DNA of 30,580 nt, taken from positions 1 through 30,580 of IMG/VR virus record IMGVR_UViG_3300020220_000221; one strand, 5' to 3'. Made by a program: the position numbers and the translations under genes. The DNA comes from a virus. Below the pieces are notes generated by a model that saw nothing but the letters and a program-made list of their open reading frames with translations, made no database searches and was not told the origin of the DNA. Positions 1 to 8,076 of this stretch are shown here, one piece after another; within the stretch, counting starts at the first letter, position 1; every line of letters begins with the position of its first letter.

Positions 1-25
1 ATGATTACTATACTATAATAAGATA

Positions 26-889
26 ATGGATTTAAAAAAAATAGCACAAGAAATACGAGATATCTTGTCTGAAAGACAAAAAGAGTTTCAGATAACTTTT
101 GAAGAAGAAAGTCACACATATACAATGTTAGATGAGAAGGGAAAATTGAGAAGTGATTTCCCATCAGTATCCAAAGTAATGAAATTGTTTTACGAGGAAT
201 TCCCAACTGAACAGGCGGCTTTTAACAAGGCCGGTTGGGATGTAGATGAAGCAAAAAGATTAATTGAAGAGTGGGCTGAAGCTGGTAGAAAATCTACTAA
301 CCTTGGATCTCGTTGTCACTTCTTCTTAGAAGATTATACATTAAAAGAGTTTGGTATTGAAAAAAAAGTTCGTCAACCAATTTTCGAATGTGACGCAGAA
401 CAACTTATCAAAAGTGATACGATGATTGTAACAGGTAAAAGATACATTGATCTTATTAAAGAAAGGGGTTGTGTCTTAATCGATACGGAGATGGTACTAG
501 GTCATCCTGAACTTGGGTACACTGGTCAACCCGACAAGGTTTGGTTGGTTGTAGGAACTAATGGTAAATTGGGTATTCTAATAACGGATTGGAAAACAAA
601 CAAACCAAAAAACTTTGCGGTTACCAAATACACTAAAAACATGAAAAAACCATTTCAAGATTTACCTGACAATGCTTTAGGTCACTACCAAACTCAATTA
701 CCTTTTTATGGTAAATTGTTACTCAAAATGTTAGAAGGAACTAAGTATGAAGATATACCACTTTTAGGTTGTATTGTGGTTTTACTAACCGAAGAGAAGG
801 AATTTCATGAGTACCGAGTTTCAAAGAAAACAATAAATACTATACTCGAAATGGACATGAAAGAATATTTGACTAAACTCAAAAAATAA
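26..889 (+). CDS. PD-(D/E)XK superfamily nuclease (RecB/Cas4-like)
   Basis: Probable Mg-dependent DNA nuclease of the PD-(D/E)XK fold, 287 residues. Motifs visible in order: a helix with GSRCHFFLEDY (about 94-104), resembling the His-containing first motif of RecB-like nucleases; E155 in DTEMVLGHPELGYTGQPD, with D170 as the first acidic ligand; ITDWKTNK with D188 and K190 as the D-x-K pair; and QTQLPFY (222-228) as the QxxxY helix. These are the expected catalytic elements in the expected order. No helicase domain is attached. It is the first complete gene in the window and is followed closely by small genes and then the gp47/gp46 pair, suggesting a role in recombination or DNA-end processing. 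The ATG at 26 has no Shine-Dalgarno site. Family membership is fairly secure; the exact substrate is not known. Confidence 0.75.
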   Translation: MDLKKIAQEIRDILSERQKEFQITFEEESHTYTMLDEKGKLRSDFPSVSKVMKLFYEEFPTEQAAFNKAGWDVDEAKRLIEEWAEAGRKSTNLGSRCHFFLEDYTLKEFGIEKKVRQPIFECDAEQLIKSDTMIVTGKRYIDLIKERGCVLIDTEMVLGHPELGYTGQPDKVWLVVGTNGKLGILITDWKTNKPKNFAVTKYTKNMKKPFQDLPDNALGHYQTQLPFYGKLLLKMLEGTKYEDIPLLGCIVVLLTEEKEFHEYRVSKKTINTILEMDMKEYLTKLKK

Positions 890-912
890 ACTATATTTAA
901 AATAAAAAAATT

Positions 913-1131
913 ATGGATGATGAAATTTTGAGACCCAAAATTGATTTACGTCAACAAGAAACAATAAAATGTGAAAAGTGTGACTCAAAATTTTTTAAAG
1001 AAATTACAATGATAAAAAAGGTCCCAAAGTTACTGACAGGAAGCCACGAAGATACAATCGTCCCGTTCCCAACCTACATGTGTAATGAATGTGGTCATGT
1101 AAATAAAGATTTTGAACTATTTATTGATTAA
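913..1131 (+). CDS. small zinc-ribbon protein
   Basis: A 72-residue protein with two CxxC knuckles, CEKC near residue 20 and CNEC near residue 57, spaced as in a zinc ribbon. The second knuckle continues as CNECGHVNK, a common ending for transcription-factor-like ribbons. No other domain is visible. It lies 23 nt after the nuclease gene and 2 nt before the next small gene, so it is probably cotranscribed with both. Zinc binding is inferred from the cysteine spacing; the partner (DNA, RNA or protein) cannot be told from sequence. Confidence 0.7.
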   Translation: MDDEILRPKIDLRQQETIKCEKCDSKFFKEITMIKKVPKLLTGSHEDTIVPFPTYMCNECGHVNKDFELFID

Positions 1132-1133
1132 TT

Positions 1134-1280
1134 ATGGAATTGGGAAAAATGAGAATAAGCGAGGCATATCCACACCTTAAAACAGTGGCTTTGGCTTATG
1201 GATTAAGATTAAACAGAGCGAAAGAATTTAAATTTGCAAAAGTTGTTTTAGCAAACCTTTATTGTAGAGAATTATGTTAA
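1134..1280 (+). CDS. very small hypothetical protein
   Basis: An open frame of 48 residues beginning MELGKMRISEAYPHLKTVAL and ending in REL-Cys. It fills the gap between two other genes: its ATG is 2 nt after the preceding stop, and its stop overlaps the next start (ATG at 1274, TAA at 1278-1280), the tight packing expected of a real phage gene. The product looks helical and basic, with hydrophobic residues every three to four positions. It matches no family I recognise. An internal ATG at codon 6 is an alternative start. Confidence 0.55.
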   Translation: MELGKMRISEAYPHLKTVALAYGLRLNRAKEFKFAKVVLANLYCRELC

Positions 1281-1528
1281 GTTATAAAGAATTTTATATT
1301 TGGTTAGAAGGGTACCTATATGGTAAACTAGAAAATAAACACATTGATATAACACCTATAGTTGAAAAAATGGGTGAAGTAAAAGAAGAGCAAAAGATTG
1401 GCATTTCAGAACCTTACAGAATTCCTATTCCAATAAATCCATTTCCAACAAATCCAGTACCAAGTGACAACCCCTTTTATAAACCTTATGAAGTATATTG
1501 CGGAGATAAAACACAGTTAAATGATTAA
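1274..1528 (+). CDS. hypothetical protein with proline-rich C-terminal half
   Basis: An 84-residue protein in two parts. Residues 1-40 look helical (YKEFYIWLEGYLYGKLEN), and residues 50-75 are rich in Pro, Ile, Asn and Phe (PYRIPIPINPFPTNPVPSDN), which suggests an extended linker or binding peptide. Its start overlaps the stop of the 48-residue gene by 7 nt, and its stop overlaps the start of the gp47-like gene at 1521 by 8 nt, so translation of all three is probably coupled. I do not recognise a family. Confidence 0.6.
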   Translation: MLSYKEFYIWLEGYLYGKLENKHIDITPIVEKMGEVKEEQKIGISEPYRIPIPINPFPTNPVPSDNPFYKPYEVYCGDKTQLND

Positions 1529-2300
1529 AAAACTCGTACACTTTTCTGATTTGCATATCAGATTATTCAAAGACCATGACCTTTATAAGTTGATACTCGA
1601 AAATGCAATAAATCAATGGAGAGAATTACAACCTGATAGGATTGTTTTTACTGGTGATTTAGTTCACTCTAAAAATCAAATGACCCCTGAACTTATTGAA
1701 ATGGTTAGTTGGATTTTAACTGAATGTTCTTCTATTGAAAAAACAATTATTATACCTGGAAACCACGACTTTTTGGTAAATAATACTGAAAGATTAGACG
1801 CACTTACACCAATTATAAATTCACTTAATAATAAAAATATTTTTTATTACAAAGATAGAGGGGTTTATGAGGATGAGAATATAAGTTGGTGTGTATATTC
1901 ACAATACCAAGGAAATATACCACCTGATTTAAATGTTGCAACAGGAATTAAAATAGGTTTATTTCACGGACCAATTCAAGGAATGAAAACAGATCTTGGA
2001 TTTGATTTTGGTGAGGAAGCATATGATGTTGAAAAGTTTGACGGACTTGAAACCGTATTATGTGGAGACATTCACAAAAGACAGGAGTTTAAATTCAAGA
2101 CAGGAAAGGGATATATGATCGGATCACCAATTCAACAGAATATTGGTGAAAGCGTTGAAAGACACGGATATGGAATTTATGATGTTAAAACGAAAGAATA
2201 TTCATATATTGATCTACCAAATCCAAAACCATTTTTGAAGTTCTCCATAAAATCGTTTGAAGATATTGAGAATGGAACCGAAAAACTCCAAAATATTTAA
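1521..2300 (+). CDS. gp47-like recombination nuclease subunit (SbcD/Mre11 family)
   Basis: Calcineurin-like metallophosphoesterase, 259 residues, matching the nuclease subunit of the T4 gp46/gp47 and SbcCD/Mre11-Rad50 complexes. Metal-binding motifs are intact: FSDLHIR (D10, H12), FTGDLVHS (D46), IPGNHDF (N81, H82), LFHGPIQ, and CGDIHKR. GSPIQQNIGE and HGYGIYD near the end are typical of this subfamily. With its partner it would trim double-strand breaks and feed recombination-dependent replication. T4 gp47 is about 339 residues, so the C-terminal capping and partner-binding part is short here, ending about 30 residues after HGYGIYD. The last 29 nt overlap the next gene. The gp46-like partner is about 1.5 kb downstream. 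Confidence 0.88.
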   Translation: MIKKLVHFSDLHIRLFKDHDLYKLILENAINQWRELQPDRIVFTGDLVHSKNQMTPELIEMVSWILTECSSIEKTIIIPGNHDFLVNNTERLDALTPIINSLNNKNIFYYKDRGVYEDENISWCVYSQYQGNIPPDLNVATGIKIGLFHGPIQGMKTDLGFDFGEEAYDVEKFDGLETVLCGDIHKRQEFKFKTGKGYMIGSPIQQNIGESVERHGYGIYDVKTKEYSYIDLPNPKPFLKFSIKSFEDIENGTEKLQNI

Positions 2301-3024
2301 AAAGGAAACAATGCAGGCGGTGTATGCATTTTGTGAATCTGAAGGTATAAAGGACACTGATCATTTTATGTATCTGTGTTTCAAACAGGGGTTTGATATT
2401 AAGAGATATGGTCTTTTGGGAAATACACTTAATGAAGGTGAAAAACACTTAAAAACAAGTGAGGAACCAGAAAAATGGGTGGAAAAGGAAGTAATCGTTG
2501 AAAAACGGGTGGAAATTCCTGTTGAAGTGATAAAAGAAGTAGAAAAGATTGTTGAAGTTCCAGTTGAAATAATTAAAGAAGTTGTAATTGAAAAAGAAGT
2601 AGTTAAAGAAATACCTGTTGAAAAAGTTGTCACAAAAATAGAATATATTAGTGACAAAACAACAGAAAATGAACTCGGAGGAATAATTTCTGAGTTAGAA
2701 GAAAAAATTTTCTATTTAAGTTCGGAATTAGAATCAGAGAGGAAAATATTTTTCACTAAAATAGAAGAAATGGAAATTATTTTCCAAAAAGAAATGTCTA
2801 AAAAAAATGAAGAATTAAATGAAGCTAGACAAACTTTAGACATTCCAAAAGGAAATGAGAAGACAAAACTTTTAGAAGAAACCCTTTTCAAGTTAAGAAA
2901 AGAACTTTCCGAAAAAATAAAAATAATAGATGAGTTAGAAAAACAAAAAAACAACACAACAATAAACATGGAACCCAAAGGGGCTGTTTTCCTGAAAGGT
3001 TCTAATTTAACACAAAAAATTTAA
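2272..3024 (+). CDS. coiled-coil protein with V/E/K/P repeat segment
   Basis: A 250-residue protein with three visible parts. Residues 1-65 look globular, with YAFCESEGIKDTDHFMYLCF. Residues 70-120 are an imperfect repeat of Val, Glu, Lys and Pro (units such as EIPVEVIKEVEKI). Residues 135-230 are a charged coiled coil. The ATG at 2272 is preferred over an upstream TTG. This leaves a 29-nt overlap with the gp47-like gene, which is long for this genome. The repeat composition is almost identical to that at the C-terminus of the membrane protein at 9075-10172. Function unknown. Position between the gp47 and gp46 genes could suggest a link to that complex, but virion or scaffold roles are equally possible. 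Confidence 0.65.
   Translation: MEPKNSKIFKKETMQAVYAFCESEGIKDTDHFMYLCFKQGFDIKRYGLLGNTLNEGEKHLKTSEEPEKWVEKEVIVEKRVEIPVEVIKEVEKIVEVPVEIIKEVVIEKEVVKEIPVEKVVTKIEYISDKTTENELGGIISELEEKIFYLSSELESERKIFFTKIEEMEIIFQKEMSKKNEELNEARQTLDIPKGNEKTKLLEETLFKLRKELSEKIKIIDELEKQKNNTTINMEPKGAVFLKGSNLTQKI
2479..2631 (+). repeat. protein-level V/E/K/P repeat (degenerate)
   Basis: Imperfect coding repeat of about 51 residues made of blocks such as VEIPVEVIKEV, VEVPVEIIKEV and VKEIPVEKVV. It is the same type of repeat as the 36-nt repeat at 9999-10106 in an unrelated gene. Confidence 0.7.
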
Positions 3025-3028
3025 AAAA

Positions 3029-3376
3029 ATGGAAATATTAATGTGGATTATCGCGGCTTACGGAATGACTAACATTTTGGTTTATGGATCAATCTTTAAT
3101 GGATTGAGAAATTCGATACATAAAAATGCACAACCAAATGTTGGGTGGGTTCTTTTTAGACCTGTGTTTTCGTTTGTGTCTAGTTTAATACAATGTGTAT
3201 TATGTACATCAACATGGGTAGGTTTTTTATTATCATTAACACTTTTTGCTCCATGGCACGAAACGATTGGACTTAATAAATATTTTTCTATATTCTTCGA
3301 TGGAATGTTAGCGGCAGGTGCGGTATGGGCAATCAATAGTATAGTTGAGTGGTTCGAAGAAAATAGACCAAAATGA
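3029..3376 (+). CDS. small membrane protein with CxxC-W motif
   Basis: A 115-residue protein with three likely membrane segments: about residues 3-20, 42-75 (broken by CVLCTSTWVG) and 88-105. A CxxC followed by a Trp-Val-Gly inside a hydrophobic segment is reminiscent of DUF1360-type phage and bacterial membrane proteins; that resemblance is from memory and tentative. The start is 4 nt after the previous stop, and the stop shares ATGA with the next small gene at 3373. The role is unknown. Confidence 0.6.
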   Translation: MEILMWIIAAYGMTNILVYGSIFNGLRNSIHKNAQPNVGWVLFRPVFSFVSSLIQCVLCTSTWVGFLLSLTLFAPWHETIGLNKYFSIFFDGMLAAGAVWAINSIVEWFEENRPK

Positions 3377-3525
3377 AAAAAGTAAAGTTTGTATATTTGG
3401 ATACAATCCAAGAATCAATTATTTTTTATGATGATTTATTCTTGGGTGGAAAAAAAGTTGTACAAATTTTTGAAAATGGCATTACTGGTTATACCTCAAT
3501 TAAACTTGTAAAAATTATAAAATAA
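3373..3525 (+). CDS. very small hypothetical protein
   Basis: A 50-residue open frame, MKKVKFVYLDTIQ... ending TSIKLVKIIK, that starts in the ATGA overlap with the stop of the membrane-protein gene. Alternating hydrophobic and polar residues (VKFVYLD, VVQIFENG, GYTSIKLVKII) suggest a small beta-rich fold. Coding potential is supported by the 4-nt overlap and by the next gene starting 5 nt later. No family recognised. Confidence 0.55.
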   Translation: MKKVKFVYLDTIQESIIFYDDLFLGGKKVVQIFENGITGYTSIKLVKIIK

Positions 3526-3530
3526 ATAAA

Positions 3531-3842
3531 ATGGGAAAAAAAGAAAAAGAACACAGGAAAAAAGTTGCGGCAAGAAATGAAAAAATAAAACAAAAAAAAT
3601 CTGCAATGCAAAAAGCATTTGATTTATTGTTAAAAACTCAAATGGATAAAATGATCGAGGAAAATAATTTGAATGTGGAAATGTCGGGCAATAACTTAAA
3701 CTTCGAAGTTGTTGAGGAAAAAACCTTTGACCATGCATTATCGTTCCAACCAAATCCTGAAAAGTCAAAATTAATAGAAAATTTATTTGTGGATAATGTA
3801 GAACATACCGTTGAAGACGAAAAAGAATCGCCAGAAAAATAA
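3531..3842 (+). CDS. charged hypothetical protein
   Basis: A 103-residue protein. The first 35 residues are strongly basic and Lys-rich (GKKEKEHRKKVAARNEKIK), likely a helix or nucleic-acid contact. The remainder is acidic and partly disordered, ending in EDEKESPEK. It sits 3 nt before the gp46-like gene and is probably in the same transcript. No family recognised. The AT-rich basic start could be a biased-composition artefact, but the clean spacing to both neighbours supports a real gene. Confidence 0.55.
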   Translation: MGKKEKEHRKKVAARNEKIKQKKSAMQKAFDLLLKTQMDKMIEENNLNVEMSGNNLNFEVVEEKTFDHALSFQPNPEKSKLIENLFVDNVEHTVEDEKESPEK

Positions 3843-3845
3843 AAA

Positions 3846-6218
3846 ATGGATTTATTTAATCCACCAAAATTATTTAATTATAATATTATGATAAAAGATT
3901 TGGACTTTTCTTCATATGAAAATCCTACTATACAAGTTGTTTGGGAAGATTTGACAGAAAATTTTACACAAGATAAAATTAAAAGTGTAAAACATTACTT
4001 CTCCAAAAAATACAATACCACAAATGTTAATGTTTTAACTAAGGCTAAAACGGTACAAACTGATGAAATGCAATCTATTGATGTTTCTGTAAATATAAGT
4101 GATGCAAATTACCAATCGGATTTATTAAAAAATTTCATTGAATCAAAAGGATACAAAGATAAAACCGATGACATTTTGGGGATTAACAGAATGGTTGAAA
4201 ACAAAATGAATGGAGATGAAGACAATCAAACTCAATTCAAGAAGTGGTATATTAGAAACATCGAGTTTTCAAACTTTTTATCATATGGTGAAAATCAGAA
4301 GTTAGATTTTGATAAATTAAATGGTATTGTGGTGGTAGAGTCAGATCCACCTAACTTCGGTGGAAAGACAGTACTAACGGTGGACCTTTTGATGTTCTTA
4401 TTCTTCAATGAAACAACAAAAACAACAAAGGCGGAAGAAATATTCAATAGATTTTCAAACAAAGACAAAGTTCATGTAAAAGGTGAAATCACAATCGATG
4501 GTGAAGATTATGTGATTGTTAGAAATATTGAAAGAAAAATGTCAAAAAAAGGTGAATGGAATGTTAAAACCGAATTGGACTTTTTTAAAAAACTATCTGA
4601 CGGAACGTTACTAAATTTTACTGGAGAACAAAGAAGAGAAACCGAAGCGTTCATCAAAACTTCAATCGGAACCAAAGAAGATTTTTTAATGACTATTCTT
4701 ACAACAGGATCAAACCTTGAAGAATTATTAGAGTCAAAACCAACCGCTCGAGGTCAGGTTCTATCAAGATTTATGGGTCTTGAATTCTTGAAGAAAAAAG
4801 AAGAGGTTGCTAAAGAAATCTACGGAGAGTTTTCAAAACAGAAGTTATCAAACATATACTCATCTGAACAATTGAAAGATGATATTACAACTAATGAAGA
4901 ATCGATTGGGACAATCACAACTCAAATTGGGGAAAGTCAAAAAGAATTAACAAATGTTGAGGACGCAATTACGAAAGGTAAAAACTATCGTGATGACATG
5001 TTAAAAAAGAAACACACAAACATTGATCAAGAAATTAGTAGATTAAACCCGACCAATACTCAAGAAGAAATCAACACGATTGATTTTGAAAAGAAAGGTT
5101 ACATTTCTAAAATCAACGAACTAAAGGTAGTTGAACCAAGTGAGTTTTATCATGAGGACAAACACGATGAGGTTAAAGAACAATATAATGAGGTCTACAA
5201 AGAGATTGTTCAGATTGATACCGAAATCACATCAATCAACAAATTAAAGTCCGAGGTTGAAGGTGGAATCAAGTGTGAGCACTGTGGTATTGAGTTAATT
5301 AATGCAACAATTACAAATGCTAAAATTGCGGAACTTGATGGACTTATTGTGCAAAAAACCACAAAAACGACACTTATTCAGGATTTATCCCGCAAAGAAC
5401 AGAGTTTTGTTCAGTTGAAAAAAGAGTTTGACGAGTATGAAAAAAATAAACTTGTTAAAGAAAAGTATGAGATATCAGTTGAAAGTTGTGATTTGAAAAT
5501 AATCGCTTTAAAAGACAAACTTAAAAGGTGGGAAGAAATTCAAGACAAAATCCAAGAGAATCAAAAAATTGATGGTCAGTTAATGAAAGCGGACCTAAGA
5601 TTAGAGGAATTAGAAAGAGAGAAAACAAAAATAAATTCAGTTATATCAGGTAACAAAGTTTCAATTTCATCGTTAAATGAAAAGATTGAAAACAATAAAA
5701 AGATGATTGTTAAAATCAAGGAAGAAGAAGAAAAAGAAAAAATTTATAAGATTTTTTTAGAAGCATACGGTAAAAATGGAGTTTCAAAAATTATTATGAA
5801 AACCATGATGCCATTGATCAACTCAGAACTTCAAAGATTGATGGAGGACTCTTGTTATTTCAAATTAGAAATAAAAATTAATGATAAAAATGAAGTTGAA
5901 TTTTTGATGATTGATAATAGCACTGGTATTGAAAAACTTATGACAAGTGGGTCAGGTTATGAAAAAACTATTGCATCCTTAGCTTTAAGATCCGTATTAA
6001 CAAAGATATGTACCTTACCAAAACCAAACCTTGTCGTCATGGATGAGGTATTTGGTAAGATCTCAAATGAAAATTTAGAAATGGTTTCTGAATTTTTTAT
6101 CAAGATCAAAGATTACTTCGAAAAAGTTTTTGTAATTTCACACAATCCTTTGATAAACAATTGGTCCGATAACGTAGTAAAAATAAAAAAAGAAAACAAC
6201 ATATCTAAAGTACAATAA
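3846..6218 (+). CDS. gp46-like recombination ATPase subunit (SbcC/Rad50 family)
   Basis: ATPase partner of the gp47-like nuclease, 790 residues. From about residue 133 it follows the Rad50/SbcC plan: IRNIEFSNFLSYGEN, a P-loop ending FGGKT (171-175), a long coiled coil (about 320-640) with a zinc hook CEHC (C477, C480), an ABC signature SGSGYEKT (701-708), Walker B LVVMDEV (729-735) and a switch His in VISHNP (H766). Two oddities stand out. The Walker A first Gly is replaced (SDPPNFGGKT instead of GxxGxGKS/T), and an extra N-terminal region of about 130 residues of unknown fold precedes the ATPase core. T4 gp46 is about 560 residues. Expected role: bridging and opening DNA ends for recombination-dependent replication. 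Confidence 0.9.
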   Translation: MDLFNPPKLFNYNIMIKDLDFSSYENPTIQVVWEDLTENFTQDKIKSVKHYFSKKYNTTNVNVLTKAKTVQTDEMQSIDVSVNISDANYQSDLLKNFIESKGYKDKTDDILGINRMVENKMNGDEDNQTQFKKWYIRNIEFSNFLSYGENQKLDFDKLNGIVVVESDPPNFGGKTVLTVDLLMFLFFNETTKTTKAEEIFNRFSNKDKVHVKGEITIDGEDYVIVRNIERKMSKKGEWNVKTELDFFKKLSDGTLLNFTGEQRRETEAFIKTSIGTKEDFLMTILTTGSNLEELLESKPTARGQVLSRFMGLEFLKKKEEVAKEIYGEFSKQKLSNIYSSEQLKDDITTNEESIGTITTQIGESQKELTNVEDAITKGKNYRDDMLKKKHTNIDQEISRLNPTNTQEEINTIDFEKKGYISKINELKVVEPSEFYHEDKHDEVKEQYNEVYKEIVQIDTEITSINKLKSEVEGGIKCEHCGIELINATITNAKIAELDGLIVQKTTKTTLIQDLSRKEQSFVQLKKEFDEYEKNKLVKEKYEISVESCDLKIIALKDKLKRWEEIQDKIQENQKIDGQLMKADLRLEELEREKTKINSVISGNKVSISSLNEKIENNKKMIVKIKEEEEKEKIYKIFLEAYGKNGVSKIIMKTMMPLINSELQRLMEDSCYFKLEIKINDKNEVEFLMIDNSTGIEKLMTSGSGYEKTIASLALRSVLTKICTLPKPNLVVMDEVFGKISNENLEMVSEFFIKIKDYFEKVFVISHNPLINNWSDNVVKIKKENNISKVQ

Positions 6219-6689
6219 ATGGATAGATTAGAAAATATAACAAATTCAGAACTTATATTGGAACTCAATAAAAGAGGTCTATTAACTTCCTCTGAGTACA
6301 ACTCAGAGTTTGTTGAAAATCCCACAGAAGATATAAAAGTCATTGTCTCAAAAGGGGTTATAAAAGAAAGTTTAGTTTGTAGGGAATGTAAAGAAGAAAA
6401 AACAACAGATAATTTTAGTTTCTACCAAGCAAGAGTTGATAAAAATGGATATCTTATGAGATCAAACGCTCTTTGTGTTGATTGTAAAAATATTCTGAAT
6501 AAAGAAAGACAATTTGCGTTCAAAAACTCAGATTTAACGGTAAAACCTGAACCTGGTACTGTCTGTCCTAAATGCTCGAGACCATGGTCTAACAATTGGC
6601 ATAAACATCATGAAGGTGATAAATTTATTGATTGGTGGTGTGGTGAATGCAACATGAGACACGCAGACCAAAGAAACAAAAATATTTAA
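6219..6689 (+). CDS. four-CxxC zinc protein, possible endonuclease VII/HNH-like nuclease
   Basis: A 156-residue protein with four CxxC pairs: CREC (54-57), CVDC (85-88), CPKC (117-120) and CGEC (142-145). The last 40 residues, CPKC - WHKHHEG - WWCGECNMRH, resemble the zinc-bound His-Me finger of T4 endonuclease VII, where a CxxC, a His-rich strand and a second CxxCN occur in the same order. Residues 5-25 (ITNSELILELNKRGLLTSSE) look like a small SAP-like helix pair. It directly abuts the gp46-like gene. A Holliday-junction or branch-resolving nuclease would fit this neighbourhood, but the catalytic His/Asn set is not conclusively identifiable. It could be a non-catalytic zinc protein. Confidence 0.5.
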   Translation: MDRLENITNSELILELNKRGLLTSSEYNSEFVENPTEDIKVIVSKGVIKESLVCRECKEEKTTDNFSFYQARVDKNGYLMRSNALCVDCKNILNKERQFAFKNSDLTVKPEPGTVCPKCSRPWSNNWHKHHEGDKFIDWWCGECNMRHADQRNKNI

Positions 6690-6693
6690 CATT

Positions 6694-7482
6694 ATGCAAA
6701 ATAAAATAATTTGTGGCGATTGTTTAGATGAATTAAAAAAATTTGAAGACAATACATTCGACTTAACTGTTTTTTCACCACCATATGATGGTCTTAGGGA
6801 TTACAATGGTTATACTTTAAATTTAAGTGATGTTGGAAAAGAACTATATAGAGTGACAAAAGAAGGAGGTATAGTTGTAATGGTGATTCAAGATCAAACA
6901 ATTGACGGTCATAAATCATTGACATCATTTAAAACAATAATTGATTGGTGTGATAATGTTGGATTTGGACTTTTTGAATGTAACATTTATAAAAAACAAG
7001 GAAAAGATGGTGCTTGGTTTACAAAAAGATTCAGAGTCGATCATGAATACATTCCCATTTTTGTGAAAGGAAAAAGACCAAATTATTTTAATAAAGAAAT
7101 GGTTAAAATTCCATCGAAACACGGCGGAAAAATTTTGACTGGAGGCGCAAATAGAGAAAAAGATGGAACAACTAAAAAATCTCAAAAATTTGAAATAAAT
7201 GAATCCAAGTGTCCCGGTACTATATGGGATTATTCAAATGGAGGGGATAAAAATAAAATAAAAAGACAACACCCCGCAACTTTCCCAGATAAAATACCTT
7301 ATGACTTTATTCAAGTTTTTACAAAAGAAGGTGATTTAGTTTTGGATCCAATGTGTGGTTCAGGATCTACTTGTTTGGCCGCAAAAATATTAAATCGAAG
7401 TTACGTTGGTATAGATATTAGTCAGGATTATTGTACTATATCCGAAACAAGAATTAATAATTTAGAAACAAGTTTAAAATAA
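6694..7482 (+). CDS. DNA methyltransferase, beta class (N4-cytosine or N6-adenine)
   Basis: AdoMet-dependent DNA methyltransferase of 262 residues. The catalytic motif IV is SPPY (28-31) close to the N-terminus. The AdoMet-binding motif lies at the C-terminus as LDPMCGSGSTCLAA followed by SYVGIDIS, so the order is circularly permuted as in the beta class (N6_N4_Mtase family). SPPY is most common in N4-cytosine enzymes, whereas DPPY is usual for adenine; this is a tendency, not proof. No restriction endonuclease gene is adjacent, so it is best read as a solitary phage modification enzyme protecting phage DNA. A second, Dam-like methylase lies at 18701-19540. Confidence 0.85.
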   Translation: MQNKIICGDCLDELKKFEDNTFDLTVFSPPYDGLRDYNGYTLNLSDVGKELYRVTKEGGIVVMVIQDQTIDGHKSLTSFKTIIDWCDNVGFGLFECNIYKKQGKDGAWFTKRFRVDHEYIPIFVKGKRPNYFNKEMVKIPSKHGGKILTGGANREKDGTTKKSQKFEINESKCPGTIWDYSNGGDKNKIKRQHPATFPDKIPYDFIQVFTKEGDLVLDPMCGSGSTCLAAKILNRSYVGIDISQDYCTISETRINNLETSLK

Positions 7483-7483
7483 T

Positions 7484-7514
7484 TTTCTGTATTTAAAAAA
7501 AAATAGTATATTTG
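7484..7514 (+). promoter_or_regulatory. putative Bacteroidota-type promoter (-7 TATATTTG)
   Basis: TATATTTG at 7507-7514 fits the Bacteroidota -7 consensus TANNTTTG and lies 21 nt before the ATG at 7536. A weak -33-like TTTTCTG sits 17 nt upstream, with an A-tract between. The layout closely resembles the site at 21791-21821. Confidence 0.5.
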
Positions 7515-7535
7515 TAAAACAATTAAAAAACATAC

Positions 7536-8066
7536 ATGAATTACTTACTTTTTGTTTACTACGATAACACAGTTGAAAACTCAGAAATAACCACAAATAA
7601 AATAGCAAGTCAAATTGCCGAACAAATGACCTCTAAAGAGGCAAAGTTTATGTTTGGAGATAAACACGCGATATTTCATTTTGCTTCGGGAATGGTTATT
7701 GATGAAATGGCAGGATGGATTGACATAATTCATGATGAGCTAGATTGCTTTCAATACTTCTTAATACCAAAACCAAGAAATTCATCATCAAATATGTCAC
7801 AAGACAACCTTGATCATTTGTTATCGTTAAAGAAAACTAAACCAACCAAAAACAAACCAACACCACCATTAATTAAGTGGGACTTCAAACCAACACAGGA
7901 AGGTAAAAGTTTTATGGATCTTGCCGATATTATGGTAAATTTAAAAAGACCTGAGATTTGTAACATGACTCTTGACGAATTACTTGATAAAATTGGTCAA
8001 AAAGGTATGGAATCTCTTACTGACTTGGAGAAAAAAAAGTTAGACGAATATTCAAAATCACTATAA
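7536..8066 (+). CDS. hypothetical protein upstream of sigma factor
   Basis: A 176-residue protein. Residues 1-80 look like a compact alpha/beta domain (MNYLLFVYYD..., FMFGDKHAIFHFAS, DCFQYFLIPK). Residues 85-120 are a Lys/Pro/Thr-rich linker. The last 32 residues, with LDELLDKIGQKGMESLTDLE, match a short helical tail (LDKI..KG..SLT..E...L) that is common on Bacteroidota proteins such as rhomboid proteases (the DUF6576-type tail, from memory). It follows a host-type promoter and is 10 nt upstream of the sigma-factor gene, so the two probably share an early transcript. Function unknown. Confidence 0.65.
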   Translation: MNYLLFVYYDNTVENSEITTNKIASQIAEQMTSKEAKFMFGDKHAIFHFASGMVIDEMAGWIDIIHDELDCFQYFLIPKPRNSSSNMSQDNLDHLLSLKKTKPTKNKPTPPLIKWDFKPTQEGKSFMDLADIMVNLKRPEICNMTLDELLDKIGQKGMESLTDLEKKKLDEYSKSL

Positions 8067-8076
8067 ATATAACTAA

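Noticed and set aside
2185-2978. Minus-strand open frames opposite the coiled-coil gene
   Set aside because: Their Ser/Thr/Phe-rich products are what the reverse of a Glu/Lys/Val repeat gives, and the plus-strand gene has better spacing and composition.
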